This document shows, piece by piece, positions 42,630-55,354 of a DNA stretch of 64,000 bases; positions within the stretch are counted from its first letter, which is position 1; each line of letters begins with the position of its first letter. The notes beneath the pieces are model-generated. The model saw nothing but the letters and a program-made list of their open reading frames with translations, had not been told where the DNA came from and did no database searches. Where the stretch lies: the NCBI GenBank assembly GCA_037447655.1, contig JBBHKE010000339.1:62001-126000 (forward strand), given 5' to 3'. Both the position numbers and the translations under genes were made by a program. This DNA is from Zygnema cylindricum. Its lineage: Eukaryota; Streptophyta; Zygnematophyceae; Zygnematales; Zygnemataceae.

Positions 42630-43625
42630 CTATCCAGTGTCCTTTGCGCCCTCCATCGCTGCCGCCATAGCAAATAGATCTGTGTCGTTCTCCTCAAAAA
42701 ATGTCAGAGTCTCGTCCTGGAGTGATGAAGAAGCTGAAAACAGTGCATTTCCACGAGGTGTAGGCCCCGTGAAGCTTTTGTAAAACTGACTTTGTTGCCA
42801 TCCTGGCCTGTATAAACTTGTATCGTTAGCTTGTTTAAGTTTAGGACAAAATTTGTATCCATGACCTCTCTCACTACAATAAAAACATGCATTGTTTGAT
42901 TGTCTATTTCCACCCTGATTAAATTGTCTCAACTGGTTAAACTGATTACGTTGATGATTAAACTAACCTTTCTTCCAAAATTCTGAATTAAAAGCCTCTA
43001 CTTTCTCAACATTGAGAATATTAGATGTAGCTTCCTCCTCTAGTAAAATATTGATGGCTAACTATAAAGTCCAGCTAGCTTTATCTTTTTGTTTGAGCAT
43101 GTTAGATGCTCTTTTCATGCTATGAGGGAGACCCCTCATGAGCAAAGCTGCCTGTTGAAACGGAGGAAACATCCCACCTGCACAAGCATGTGCATCTACA
43201 AGTATGCAAAATTTGTTAGAATATTCAGCCATTGTACCGCCGGTGTACCTATAGTCCCAAATTTTTCAAGCCAATAGAAGCTCTTCCTAGACATTACCCT
43301 TTTCATAATCACTCTTAAGGGATTTCCAGATATCAATTGCTTAATTCATTTTTATCCGAGACATAGCTAAGTCCTTAGATATACAAAATTTCAAAATAGA
43401 ACCAGCTTGCGTATTTTTCTTAAACCATGACGGAATAGATTCATCCAGCGAACCATCCAATATATCCAAAAGATTGACATTCTCAAAATGTGTCTCCACC
43501 ATATCCGCCCAGTAAACATACTTTTCCGCGGAAATGATAATAATTCTTGAAGACAAGCCCATAACTTGTTGTTCTACAACCACCGGTGAAGGTGGAGGAG
43601 CAGCAGTAGTAGTAGAAGTAGACAT
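42630..43625 (-). pseudogene. Copia-D gag and zinc knuckle
   Basis: Starts MSTSTTTAAPPPSPVVVEQQ at 43625. The capsid has YVYWADMVETHFENVNLLDI, LDESIPSWFKKNTQAGSILK, then a stop near 43340. The zinc knuckle CFYCSERGHGYKFC is at about 42890-42850 in the 42932-42630 frame. Blocks between (YSNKFCILVDAHACAGGMFP, FQQAALLMRGLPHSM) are readable with single stops near 43270 and 42970. Confidence 0.82.
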
Positions 43626-44408
43626 GATACACTGTCAGAAGCTATCAAGAATCCTACCAAACAGCTGTTTTCAAGTGCTCACCAATTCTTACACAAGCAT
43701 CCAAACCTCACAAAACTCCATCAAAATATAGAGTAACATAAAAGCTCACAACTCCCAAAGTTTCAGCACAATTGACTTGACAACACTGAAGATATAATAC
43801 TCAGAAGTTTCCCAAAAACAGGCTGCAGTTTTACTACTTGGAAGTCTGGATACAAGATGTGTTCTTAGTTCTAAGTCTTATACTTGTGTTGTATTGGCAA
43901 TACCACTGTACGTGAGAGGTACGTCAATCTACTAGGCTAATACTAATCTGTCAAGCTACCACTGAGCTACCACTAAGCTACCACTGAGCTACCACTGAGC
44001 TACCACTATGCTACCACTGAGCTACCCACTAAGTTGAAGTTCGTTGACTTGATTCATATCAAACGCAGCTGCGGTGTCCCGTACCGAATCATATCCAAGA
44101 TAGCGGCAGCTGCATTGTCTGTACGGATCATATCCAATTATTGCAGCTGTGTTTGTCCTATCTGTGTCGCAGGTTCGCTGCTGCGCTGTTCTGTCTGCAT
44201 TGCAGCTGCGCTGCTGCGCTAATCTGTCTTCAATTCCAGCTGCGCTGCTCTGTCTGCATAGCAGCTACGTTGTTGTGCTGCTCTGTATGCATAACACCTG
44301 TGTTGTCCTCAAGTGATGACGCATATCTTTATGAAACTTACGCTACAAATTACAACCTTTCTGTCATCCTACAAATTTGCAAAGACTGAGAGCTTTCCAA
44401 AAACAACA
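43626..44408 (-). repeat. Copia-D 5' LTR
   Basis: Minus strand from TGTTGTTTTTGGAAAGC at 44408 to about TTCTGACA near 43632, before gag. It matches 38546-39327 with the same minisatellite blocks (taccactgagc at 43960-44025; cagctgcgctgctgcg at 44130-44260). After it on the right lies a Copia-E protease cut at 44409. A primer site could not be assigned: the bases between LTR and ATG read gtgtatcatg, only loosely like a tRNA-Met 3' end complement. Confidence 0.85.
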
Positions 44409-45250
44409 GTAGTGACCACGTTTCTAATAATTTCAGATCTACCGATCCTACAAGAGTAGTAGTGCCAAATTTCCCATCCCCGTACTCTATCTCTACGGTG
44501 GGAATCTTTCTTATATTAGTGAACAAGTGTTTATCCTTACATATGTGCATGGAGGCACTTTCATCTACAATCCAGCATGCTTCACTTTTCAATCCACCGA
44601 AAGCACATTTCTGCTTTCGTGAAATTTCTACCTCGTTTGTCGCTTCAAACTCCTCATCCAATAGGAGCTCATTGTCCTCGTCTTCGGATTCCACCTCATG
44701 TACATGTGGCATAAGGGTCTTTTTCATTCCTCTCGGGGTTGCACTACTCTGCCCCTCTTTTAACCGAAGCTCGGTTAGCTTAGTGCACTCCGCCATATAG
44801 TGCCCTGGCTTCTTACAAAAATGACATAAACCCTTGGGAGCCCTTTGTCCGAACTCGTCGGTCTGATTTTTCTGCCCCCCCCCCCTCCGTAATTTCCGAT
44901 CAGTCTCCGAGAATCCTTGTTCCTCCAGTCGGTCCTAGCTGCCAAGGCTTGCCCACTCTTTCCTCCCCTTCGGATCTCAATTGTCTTCTCCAAACGAGAA
45001 TCATTCCCACCACTGAGCTCCATATCCACCTTGAGTCCGGCAAGTCCTGCACACGGTTCACTATGTTCTCGAACTCATCGGGGAGCTTCATCAGTAGTCA
45101 GTTAACCTTTTCTTTTTCACTAAAATCTTTTCCAGCACTGTCTAGCTCCATAAAAAGTGTAGCAAGCTCATTGCAAAAATCCAACATCTTCCCCCTTTTA
45201 TATACATACTCCTTAACTTTTTGATCAGCCAACTGTTGTTGCTGAATCGT
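44409..45250 (-). pseudogene. Copia-E gag-protease fragment
   Basis: Right to left: gag helix block LMKLPDEFENIVNRVQDLPD (45091), a basic linker, the zinc knuckle split by a frameshift (GLPRVYVIFVRSQGTIWRSA in one frame, CHFCKKPGHYMAECTKL in the other), MAECTKLTELRLKEGQSSAT, and the protease start WIVDESASMHICKDKHLFTN with VEIEYGDGKFGTTTLVGSVD. The catalytic motif is DES where DSG/DTG is usual. It is cut by the Copia-D LTR at 44408 right after VDLKLL. Close to Copia-R and Copia-G. Confidence 0.82.
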
Positions 45251-45542
45251 ACCACTTCGGTTCATCTCGTAGATGTGCTTTCACACGTAGGCACCGTAGA
45301 TGTGCCTTCAGAAGTATTTGTGATTCACAGGTGAGTGTCCTCCACCCGCGGATAGGATTTTGTACCGCTTGCCCCCTCTGCTAACGCGTGTCCAACAATT
45401 GACTGAAGAGTATGATTACACTCTTACTATCACACTAAATCAGGTTAGTAATGTACCGATCTTACCAAATTATTCTATGTCGTGGAAACTTTATCTCTTA
45501 CACCCGAGCATAGAGAGAACTAAAGCTTTCCAAAAACAACAT
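45251..45542. repeat. Copia LTR remnant
   Basis: The last ~30 bp (ctaaagctttccaaaaacaaca, 45520-45542) match the Copia-D LTR start in reverse complement, as at 39310-39327 and 44390-44408. The remaining 250 bp, with two near copies of cgtagatgtgctttcac, are not otherwise recognised. Confidence 0.5.
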
Positions 45543-47616
45543 TAGGTGCCACGTGAGTCTTCATTAATATATCCCACACATTACATATAGCGATTCTACA
45601 ACGACTTAATAGATAAAGCAGCAGGCTGTTTTGAACTATTTAGGACCTTAGTTAAAATTCGGTCCTCACCCTTTTTGTTAAGGAGACTCATATCCTCTGT
45701 CTAAGTCTACCAGCTTTGACTACCAAGAAGGCAGCCATGGTTTCCTTCTCTCTTAAGCTCTCTCTCTCTCTCTATATCATAAGTCTAAAGGAGAACAAAT
45801 TATCCTTTTCAACACTATTTTTGTAAAAACTAAAAACAAAAACAGGATTTGAGGCATAACACAAAAATGACTAAAAACTAGACATAAAAGTACAATTTCC
45901 TCTTGCGTGAGTTGTGATGTCCACAAAGTTATAATCAATAAGAGAATTTTTGCATAATTTTGAGTTTTGTAACCTACTCATCTTTATATATGGTTTTGTA
46001 ACCTACTCTTCGTGTATGATGTACCTTTAAACGTCTTTATTAAGTTTGTTGGTTTGTTTATACTAACAACCTACCAAACACAAGAGATTTTAAAACAATA
46101 CAAGATATAATATCAAGGTGAGTAGAATTGTTTTATGTGAAACCTTCTCATATTGATTGTCGAACAATGTAGATGTCACGCAGTTATGTAACATTTTTTT
46201 TGGAAAACACATAAAACATGCAAAATAACAAACATAGGTGGTCTACAATGATAACATAAAGCGTTTATTTTTGTAAACCTAAACGTATCACATTGGTATG
46301 AGCAACACTTGTTCCACGATATAGTGATATCGTAATTTCGCTAGCGATCCCAGCGAGCGTAGTATTGTACCCCACAAGCCGAGGTAAAAACAAGATCGTG
46401 TAAAAGATGTTGTGGTAATAGTACGATAGCATGCAACGTTTTGCATACGATTTTGCACGAACCAATGAAAACGTGATAAGAGATATGGATTTTGAAAAAC
46501 TTGAAAAACCACTCCAATATATTTAAGAAATAATTCCAATCTTCCGTCTTCGTACCCTTTTCACCACCCAATGTAAGAAATTTAGTATTGTTGTTATATA
46601 AGATTGCATTATTGTGCTATACGCAACAATAACATCATTTAACCAGTTTGGGTTGTTAAACAAGTACGACATTATTGTACGTACTCAATACGAACAATTA
46701 AGTGACAGACAATTTTTTCTTCAAAATGCTCGCCTCTCAAAGCCCTTCTTATATGATCATTTTTTTTTATCGTCAATGCCTTACAGCTAACACAAAATTT
46801 TATCATTATTCGATGGGCTATTCCGGTTATGGATCGTCGACTAGTTTGAAAGCTCCTTCAGCGTGCTCTTTCGGGCTAGGGGGAGGGATCGGGTTGGTTT
46901 TGGTAGATCTTTTGTTATGTTGAGGTTTGTTGAGTTGTGTTTGTTTAAGCACACCGTCATGTTTTTCTTTTTATGGTTGTTGTTTTGTTTTTTTTTAATT
47001 ACATGAGGTTTCACGAACAGAGAAGTATAATTATTGCTAAAAGTTACCGCCACCGGAGTTATTGCGATAGAAAACCGATATTATAAGTTTTTTATCGGCG
47101 ATAACAACGGTGTCGATATATCGTGCCACTATATGGATTATTGGGGAGCCAAATAAAATGTACATACTGATTATCGGCAAAACCTTGTCGGTACACAACA
47201 CTAGTATCTACTAGTTAAATCTGGTCGTTTTGGCGCAATAAAAAACACTCACCGAATTTTGGTCATCATGGTTTATCGGTCTGCCAAAAATTCACCATAA
47301 AATTTATCATTTTTTCAACATTTGAGAGCACATACCGTTCCGTGTTTACATTTTACATGCTTTTTTTTGTGTGTTCATTTTTTCACCTTGATTTTTTTTT
47401 TTGCTTGCATCACTCCACTTGTAGTTTTATGTGTTGATACTGCTGCCTCTTTCCCCTTATGGCGCGCCCTTAGTGGGAAGGGGTGGGGGGTGTACGATTT
47501 TTTTGTACCTTTTTCCCGTACTATTTTCCATACCATTCCGGGGCCACTAGCCGATATATATTCGACATATCGAATATCAAAATTATCGCGATATGATTTT
47601 ACCCGATACCCAACAC
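45543..47616. other. Intergenic, no gene recognised
   Basis: AT-rich sequence. A gcagccatggtttccttctctctta block with a (CT)n run at 45731-45775 recalls the inner end of the Copia-R LTR and may be a scrap of it. Between 47040 and 47230, gtcgatatatcg and ggtacacaacactag resemble the terminal parts of the GTGTTGGGTATCG elements further right. ORFs at 46265-47813 carry no domain. Confidence 0.6.
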
Positions 47617-47836
47617 TACACTCTGTATCGCTATTAGTGTTAATGTTTTTCTGCCCCTTGAAACATAAGTTCTCGGTACACATATGTCGCATTGTGGATC
47701 TGACTGTCTCGATTGAAAGGTATAATTCTCAGCTTCTTATTGGCGGTTTCAAATTGAAAATTCGACAAATGTATACAGAAGAAAGATGTTTTAAGTGGCG
47801 TAAAAATTATTAACATTAATAGCGATACACGGTATA
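47617..47836. mobile_element. MITE copy 1 (diverged)
   Basis: Ends TACACTCTGTATCGCTATTA and, inverted, TATACCGTGTATCGCTATTA. The inner TATTAGTGTTAAT / ATTAATGTTAAT portions pair too. About 220 bp, no coding capacity. It sits directly right of acccgatacccaacac, like copy 4. Confidence 0.7.
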
Positions 47837-48109
47837 CTTATAAGCGTTAATAACACTAAAAGTATCTTAATTTTTTTTGGCCAAAAATCACAAAATAGTT
47901 TTAGCAACACTATTTAAGGTACTAGATTAACATCTGCCAGGCCATATTACACTAAAGTAAAACTATTTATTTTACCTTCGGAAATACACTCAAAAATCTT
48001 TAACGCGATAACGACAAGTGGTGTACTATTTGTCACGCAATTTACAAATTTCAACCTTTTTTATGTGCCAATCTATCTTTTTATGTGTCGATCTGCGTTT
48101 TTATGTACC
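47837..48109. other. Intergenic, MITE-like debris
   Basis: AT-rich; contains atttaaggtactagattaacatctgccaggccat, resembling the internal part of the TA-flanked MITEs (tatttaagga..ggaccataatctgccacg). Nothing else recognised. Confidence 0.45.
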
Positions 48110-48665
48110 TCTTGAATTTGGAAATTTTGAATTTTATAAATTTGATGATTTGAAATTTTGGGAATTTAGGAATATGGGGATTTGAAATTGTGGGATTTTG
48201 TGTATTTAAGAATTTGAGAATTAGAGATTTTGAAAATTTGAGGTTTTGAGAATTCGAGGATTTGAGATTTTAGGAATTTATAAATTTGCGGATTTTATAA
48301 TTTTGGAATTTTGGAATTTTTAAATTTGAGATTTTGAGAATGTGGGAATTGGGGATTTTAGATTTTGAGATTTTTGGGATTTAGGAATTTGGGGATCTGA
48401 AATTGTACGAATTTGGGACTTTAGGAATTTGAGAATTTGAGATTTTGAAAATTTGGGAGCTTAGGTATTTGTGGTTTTGAGAATTCAAGGATTTGAGATT
48501 TTGGGATTTCGACGATTTTAAAATGTGAGATTTCGGGAATTAAGGAATTTGGGAATTTTAAATTTTGAGAATTTGGGAGTTCGAGATTTTGTTAATTTTG
48601 AAATTTGGGAAGATGAGAATTTGAGAATTTGAGAATTTGAGAATTAGATAATTTGAGGATTAGAC
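48110..48665. repeat. Degenerate minisatellite of aatttgagaatttgggattttg type
   Basis: More than twenty imperfect units of about 8-11 bp built on gaattt, gggattt and gagatttt follow one another for about 550 bp, with only A, T and G common and C rare on this strand. No ORF of note. Unit boundaries drift, as in an old tandem array. Confidence 0.85.
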
Positions 48666-48901
48666 TAAATGAATTTTGAAATTCACAGATTTTCATACGT
48701 GCTGTGCCACGCTATATACAGTCGATTATATAATACAATACATTATTAAATACCATAACATAGCGCACTAAATATTTCTTACTTATCGCCAATAAGAAAT
48801 TTGTTGGTCTCGAAGCGATATATCAGGAACCCTAACCGTTCGATAACCGCTAACTATCGGCATTGGTGTTTTGAGATAAGTTTAATGACGATACACAACA
48901 T

Positions 48902-49416
48902 TACACCGCGAATCGTAATTAGCGTAAAGAAATAACTAGTGTCAAAAAATAGAAAAAAAGAATTAGTGTTATTAACTCTAATTTAGGTTTTCGTTTTTTT
49001 TTAATTTACTCTATTTTATCAATAACTATAATTTGGGTTTCCGTAATAATTATCCGCGCTTAATATCTTTACTCTAAATAAGGTACACGTACAGAATCAA
49101 ACAAAACGTACAGTTTCACGTCATTATGACGTTTCCACGACGCAGTATGTGAAAACACAGTTACATGATAACGGTCTATATTAAATATTTTTTTGTAATT
49201 TTTTAGTTAATAAAGTACAATTTTGCACGGTCGGACACCAACCGTATGCTACACTATTTAAAACGGCACTATATTAGAGTTGTTAACGCTGATTAAAAAA
49301 GGACCTTAAATAATGTAAAGAATAATTTAGAATTATGTACTCTATTGAGGGTGATAGAGTCAAAATGTGGGGCAACGCAATAAGCGTACATAATGCTAAT
49401 TACGATTCGCGGTGTA
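48902..49416. mobile_element. MITE copy 2 (long form, 515 bp)
   Basis: Terminal inverted repeats TACACCGCGAATCGTAATTA at both ends, flanked or ended by TA, consistent with a Tc1/mariner-type TA target. The inside differs in length from copies 3 and 4 but shares the ctatttaa and taatgctaa parts. No coding capacity. Confidence 0.85.
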
Positions 49417-49595
49417 GTAAAAATATACTAAGTACTCTACATAAAGTAAGACTAGTATGAAATATAGTTCGTAGAGTATGTACTATTTGTTCTACTTCTA
49501 TGTTGTGAGCGTTCAAAACCGTATTGTACATTTCCTAGAGTCTGCAAAATTGAATAGTACAAAATCTCATTTCACTGAGCTAAAGTGGTAATTGG

Positions 49596-51315
49596 TAGTG
49601 TTGGGTATCGAGGACCTTTTGTCGATATTCGATATATATCGAATTTCAAGTACCCGATAAAAGATAAATCGCTTCAATATATCAAAAATCAAAATATCGC
49701 GATATATCGCCAATATATCGTATCGCCAATATATCGAGGCATTAAAAAAAAAAAAACATATTTTCACACGTCTCCAAAGTCACGTGCCTTCGGACAAGGT
49801 GACCGTAAAATCTTTGCCGAAAAAAAATACGGTTTTTTCCTCAAAGTCAGCAAAATGAAGAAGAACTCTGAGGTACATTGACGCAATACACTTGCGAAGT
49901 ACACGTACATAATACGCAAGAACGAAAATGGTCGGTTTTCAAATCTTTGACGATTTTAAAGATTTGATTGTCAACTTTGAAGGAACCACTCAAATTCGAA
50001 CACGTATATAAAAACTTGTTTACAGACGATACGCGATGTAACCGAGGCCTCTGCAATACATAATTTTTTTTATTTTGTTGTCTGTACTATTACAAAGACC
50101 TCCTGGTGTAACCATACCCCAAATAAGTAATTACATGAATTACAGAATTAGTATTTTAATGTCGATTACATTTTACGGCGTCTACTTTTAAGTCACGGAA
50201 GGAATATCACGTCGTACGTGGCGTATCAAACAATTTGTCTTTTATGCTAAAATTACATATTATATAGAAAAATAAATATCAAATTTAAAAAAATACTACC
50301 GTATAGATAAATGTACAGCCAGTACACTCAACTGTACTAATTATTCCCCGGACGCGCCCTACTCACAACCCCTATCTACTAGGGTGTCTACTAATCAAAT
50401 CACTGATATTGTACAGTTGTACAAGCACACAAAGTACAGTAGCCGCCATGAGGTCCGTACGGTTTTGGTACGGATCCAATAAAAACAATATACCTTCATA
50501 TCCGACGCTATGGCTTTGTCTCTTTTATCCTTGGGATCCATTGGAGACCTGCCACGTGTCAATCTGTCGGCTTTTTTGGCATAAGCCGCCAAAAGAGCCA
50601 TTCCGGGATGTCGGCGCTCACGCTAGCCTGTCTGCTCGTATTTTATCATTCCAAGTCGTTCGTTCGATTTCGGCGGCGCGCAAAATGTTATTTTGCGTCC
50701 ATTGAACTTTGTGTCCGCCATCCTTTTTTTGTTCCATGTTCACCAGTTTTTCGGTACAATTCCATACGTTGCCATAAAATTTTGTTCAGTTAACCGGTCA
50801 AAAAGTAGTACAAAGTGCAATGTATCTTTTCGTCAAATTGCGTACATTTACCGAAAGAAACCGTACATTTCCCGTAGATTTTCAGTTCAGTTTACCAGAC
50901 AGAAAGTTCTCCACGTTTTTTTGCGATTTTTTCAAAGTCACCAACTATTCATAGAAATCGGGAAAAAATAAAAAAATCGTACTAAGAACTATGGTTTCGG
51001 TACTATAGTTTTAGAACTATAAAGTATTCTTTTAAATTTTTCAACGTTTATGTGTTGCGCTTTCCGTAATAAATCGCAGTTAAACAAGGACGAAACAGAT
51101 TCTTCTTCGTGGCATGCCACGCTATATAAAGTCAATAATATAATATAGTATGTTATAAAGTACTATTGTAGGCATAGTATATTTTTTTAAGTTATTGCCG
51201 ATATGGAATTTGTTGGTCTCCGATGAATATATCGGGACCTTTGACCTTTGGATAACCGATAACTATCGTTATCGGTGTTATCGCGATAATTTTTTTTATC
51301 GATACACAACACTAA
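49596..51315. mobile_element. Inverted-repeat element 1 (GTGTTGGGTATCG ends)
   Basis: Left end TAGTGTTGGGTATCGAGGAC, right end (inverted) TAGTGTTGTGTATCGATAA. The subterminal zone is dense in tatcg / cgata motifs that can fold back on each other (tcgatattcgatatatatcga). The left ~550 bp are repeated at 52223-52768 and the next block at 50135-50290 is repeated at 55610-55760. No transposase ORF is recognised. Confidence 0.65.
50350..50910 (-). repeat. Old Copia-R LTR relic
   Basis: Collinear decayed blocks of the Copia-R LTR: cctatctactagggtgtctactaatcaaatcac, gtacagttgtacaagcacacaaagtacag, gccacgtgtcaatctgtcggc, and later caaattgcgtacatttaccg..ttttcagttcagtttac, in the same order as at 13720-14120 and 20810-21215. 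Its ends are no longer clear. It lies inside inverted-repeat element 1. Confidence 0.6.
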
Positions 51316-52222
51316 TAATTTGTATGTTTGGTACGATTTCCGAACCCCGCAAGTACCCCAACCCGACGGATGCATTCAGCGTGGTAGATTGACCCTTGAA
51401 ATAGTGCCGATGCCAACTCAGGGTAAAACTGTACAAGCTATAAAGTTGACACACAGATTTTGCGTTAACTGCCACATTAATTTCAATGGGATTTTTTTGA
51501 GGGAATTGATCATGGCAGTGACTGTTTTGGTTGCGCACAGTCACTTACGTCATTTTGTCAAAAAATGTACGTTTGAAATACACATTGGTAGAAGTAAATT
51601 ACCGTTGAGTTTAAATTTGATGGTCAATCGGTTGGACAGCTTTGACTTTCAAAATATTGTTTCAACCGCTTAAACTTTTACCGCGCTTGCGAACGTCGAC
51701 CGTCATAATAAAAATAGCAATTCACACGGTCGGCGAACGTTTACGGTAACAAAACTGCGGCAACCACATGTAAATAAAAGTGTTGCAGACAATCACATTT
51801 TGTCGTTACGTGAGCTCCACGATAAAAGCACGCTGGATATTAACTTAGCCGCAAAATTGAATTTAGTCGTATAAGCGTTACATTGAATTTAGACGCAAAT
51901 TGAAATGAAACCTCTTTAAACTGAAGTACTGTAAGTCTTGTATGGAACTATTCAAACGCAGGAAACGAAATAAACTTTGTACACTATAATAAAACAAACC
52001 AGCGTAAAAAATACCTATTGAAATTAAATGAAAAATATATGCGCCTCACGTGCGACGAAATTGAGCCACACTATCTACGAAATCAACATTCTAACATTGA
52101 AATTTCGTTATTTTTGTAAGGCAATTATTCCTTTTTTTGCAACACCCAAATTAACATTAACGCCAGAATTAGAATACACCTTTATTTTTATTTTTTTCAA
52201 ATTCTTAATTAGCATTCATAAC
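51316..52222. other. Intergenic, no gene recognised
   Basis: An open frame at 51320-51673 (117 codons) shows no known domain and has no partner copy in the window. The rest is AT-rich without repeats I could match. Confidence 0.5.
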
Positions 52223-53456
52223 TAGTGTTGGGTATCGAGGACCTTTTGCCAATATTCGATATATATCGAATTTGAGGTACCCGATAATCGATAAATCGCT
52301 TCGATACATCGAAAATCAAAATATCGCGATATATCGCCAACATATCGTATTGCCATTATATCAAGGCATTAAAAAAATATTTAAAAAATATTTTCACATG
52401 TCTCCAAAGTCACGTGCTTTCGGACAAGGTGACCGTAAAATCTTTGCCGAAAAAAAATACGGTTTTTATTGAAAGTCAGCAAAGTGAAGGAGATCTCTTA
52501 GGTACATTGACGCGGTACACTTGCGAAGTACACGTACATAATAAGCAAGTACGGATTTCCATACAAAATGGTCGATTTTCAAATCTTTGACGATTTTAAA
52601 GATTTGATCGTCAACTTACAAGGAACCACTCAAATCCGAACACGTATGTAAAAACTTGTTTACAGACAATACGTGATGTAACCGAGGCCTTTGTAATACT
52701 ATAATTTTGCTATTTTGCTGTCCGTACTATTACAGAGACCTCTTGATGTGATCATACCCCAAATAAGGTCGCTTCTACATCAGGCGCCGACAGTAATCGT
52801 ACGGAAACGTTTACCGCATGTAAAATTTTGTTCACTTCTCCATCAAGTCGTGTCAGTAAAGAGTCAATCATTGACGTGCTTTCCTTGGATTGGATGCACG
52901 TAGATTTATGTTGTGACGGCAAGCGTCATCAAAGATTCAAAAAGCGAAATATCTAAACTATTATCCGTACAACCAACCGCTTTGTCGTTGTTTCAACGGT
53001 GTTATATATCTGTTGAAAAATAAATGGATGTACAAACGTACATAGATGTACCATTAGAACGTTCATGTTTCATCGATGTACCAATTGTCCTTTTGAATCC
53101 ATGGCTTCGATTTAACGTTTTTACTTTGAAACCTTGTTGCGTCCGCCTCTAACGTGAATCAAAGCGACCGCCTTTTGTGCATACGTCTTTCACGCCCTGG
53201 AATCCTTTCACCTGCAAAATATATCGGAACTTTATATATCGGAACCATATCAGAACTTTGAAGACAGCAAGCGCAACAAATTCCGGTTGACGATGAATGG
53301 TGGTGGAGGCGACATGACACATTCTTCAACAAACTTTTTTTGTGGTTTTTGTCGTATCTAATTTCCGCCTGTCTGAAGACGCTTGGCTTGTACTTCACCT
53401 TTCCACGCGTAAACGTTTTACACGTCCGGTGATTGGCTACTCTCCTCTTGAGGAGA

Positions 53457-54236
53457 GTAAGGGTATGTCTCCATGTACTTGTAACTTAGCGAACTTACTT
53501 TGTATTTTAGCGCGGATCTGCTAGACCAGGTTTTCAAGTGTCCCTATGTCTATAACTTACGCAACTTACGCTTGTGACGATTGTATACGTTGACAATACA
53601 TGTGACGGTTGTCAGCGTCTACAATCTGTGGTCGCACATTATTATTTGGAACTGCTTGTGACGTCGCATGTCTTACCGTGGTATTGTAGACGTACCGCCT
53701 TTCAGACTGTGCCTTTTCACGGTTGAAGATGAGGTGCTTTGCCATTGCGTCTCCTATCCGATTGACGTGAAATGGCATCGGAATTTGAAGACCCCTGCAA
53801 AAAAAAACCTGTACTGGACAAAAACGGACAAAACCAAGCAAATTTTGCACTTTTCTTCGTCGTATTCAAACGCAAACGGACAAAACATAGCCAATTCTGT
53901 ACTTTTCTTTGTCCTTGTAAATCATATTAAAATTTTCGAAAATTAAGGCACGTGCGAATATATGTTCCTATTTGTTTATGGAAAATGTCTAGTTTTAAAA
54001 CACATCGCGCATGTGTTTTATACATAAGGTTGAAGATGACGATTTTTGTCGTGGAAGTGGGTCGAAAAACACAAGAAGACAAATTTTCATACATCCTAAT
54101 TCGAGGATGACGCTAACTGTACTCTACAAATTTGCGATTCGTTCGTACGATTGCAACTTAGGCAGTACGGCGCTAAGTTTTACAGGAAAATGACAGAAAA
54201 AAAAACCCTTACTTATGCACATGGGGACATACCCTA
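53457..54236. mobile_element. Small element with GGGTATGTCyCCATGT inverted ends
   Basis: Left end taaGGGTATGTCTCCATGTA at 53458-53477; right end ACATGGGGACATACCCTAATTA at 54219-54240, which is the inverse with one mismatch. The same end motif, as ACATGGGGACGTACCCTAA, recurs at 55587-55605 and as GTACGTCCCCATGTAA at 54471-54486, suggesting a second member (54470-55608). The inside has repeated gtgacggttgt..gtctacaa phrases but no gene. Confidence 0.55.
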
Positions 54237-54339
54237 ATTAATCACTGGACGACGTGACCTCTTGCTTCGAAAAGTCATAATCGGACGGTTGATGTTATCG
54301 CCCAAAAGTTTGGAGAATCTTGATGCCCTAACAGTTATC

Positions 54340-54366
54340 CTGTTTGTAAAAAAAAAAAAAAAAAAA
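54340..54366 (+). repeat. Poly(A) run
   Basis: About 18 A in a row (gtaaaa..aacagtacgg). It lies between two small inverted-repeat elements; no LINE or SINE body is recognised upstream. Confidence 0.8.
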
Positions 54367-55151
54367 CAGTACGGCACTCTACGGCAATGAGTTGGATGTG
54401 TACGGAAATGCAACTTTTTCGGTAAACAACCCCATTTTTCGCTTGATGGAGGTTCACCCTAAGTAAGCGTACGTCCCCATGTAAGCGATACTTTTAAAAA
54501 GTACTTTGGACTGTAGTGAAGTGTTCCGTGCTACTTTGAAAAGCGTGCCTATGTGCGAAAATTAAATCGTAACTTTAACATGTGACGGTTGTAGACGTAG
54601 GTACAACTTTGTGAAGGTTGACGACGACTACGAAATTGGTGACGCCAACAGAAACAGCGACAATTGTAGACGTCTACATTTTTGTAATTTTGTGACATGG
54701 CAGATGTTTAGGGTTTTGTAACATTGTGACGTCACAATCACTTGTGACGTCACAGATTCAAGAACATTCGGCCATGGATACCCGATTTCGTTTTCTCTAC
54801 TTTTTTCGCTCTACTTGCCATAAAATATACATAAAAGTAGTCAAAAAAATTATATTTCAAATATCTTTCATTTCATACCAGTTTTGTCGTGCCTCATTCT
54901 GAAAAGTGTGAGATAAAAGTGATAGTGTGAGAGGGAGAGGGGAGAGGCAACGACGATGCAAAATTATACCGAGGACCCATGAATGAAATTGGAGGTCCGA
55001 GACCCCTGCAGATTTTTTTCCATACATCCTCGTCTTTCCGTACATGCACGTGACGGGCAGGGAGAAAAATAGCGAGTACTCTCCCGCGTCCTAAAATTTT
55101 TCCACTCGTGTGGCGCGTGCGTGGGTCATTTTTCATTCGTTGTTTCGGTGG

Positions 55152-55354
55152 TACACCGCGAATCGCTATTAGCGTTATGAACTCTATATCGGCGCCCCAA
55201 AATTTTGACATTTATACCTTAAATAGAATAAACTACACTATTTAAGGACGTGGACCATAATCTGCCACGTCTCCTGGCACTAAATTAGAATGAATGACGC
55301 TAATTTTTTCTTTACACTAATAATTTCTCAACGCTAATAACGATTCGCGGTGTA
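55152..55354. mobile_element. MITE copy 3 (203 bp)
   Basis: Near-perfect inverted ends TACACCGCGAATCGCTATTA / TACACCGCGAATCGTTATTA, with TA at both edges as target. Internal text (ccccaaaattttgacat, tatttaagga, ggaccataatctgccacgtctcctg, taatttttt) is almost identical to copy 4. Non-coding; needs a transposase from elsewhere. Confidence 0.9.

Larger units (their letters stand above)
39328..43625 (-). mobile_element. Copia-D element body, minus strand
   Basis: The most complete copia in the window between two LTRs of ~0.78 kb: gag (43625 to 42961), zinc knuckle (42932-42630), protease (42626-42210), integrase (42188-41315), linker (41302-41015), RT (40967-40395) and RNase H (40156 to about 39500), with polypurine tract at 39328-39338. 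Few breaks per domain. A separate lineage from Copia-R, with different LTRs and gag. Confidence 0.9.

Noticed and set aside
51320-51673. 117-codon plus-strand ORF as a host gene
   Set aside because: No domain, no splice context, no repeated copy and overlap with opposite-strand ORFs; cannot be supported.
54340-54366. Poly(A) run as the tail of a LINE or SINE
   Set aside because: No RT, endonuclease or tRNA-like head found upstream, and no target duplication seen.
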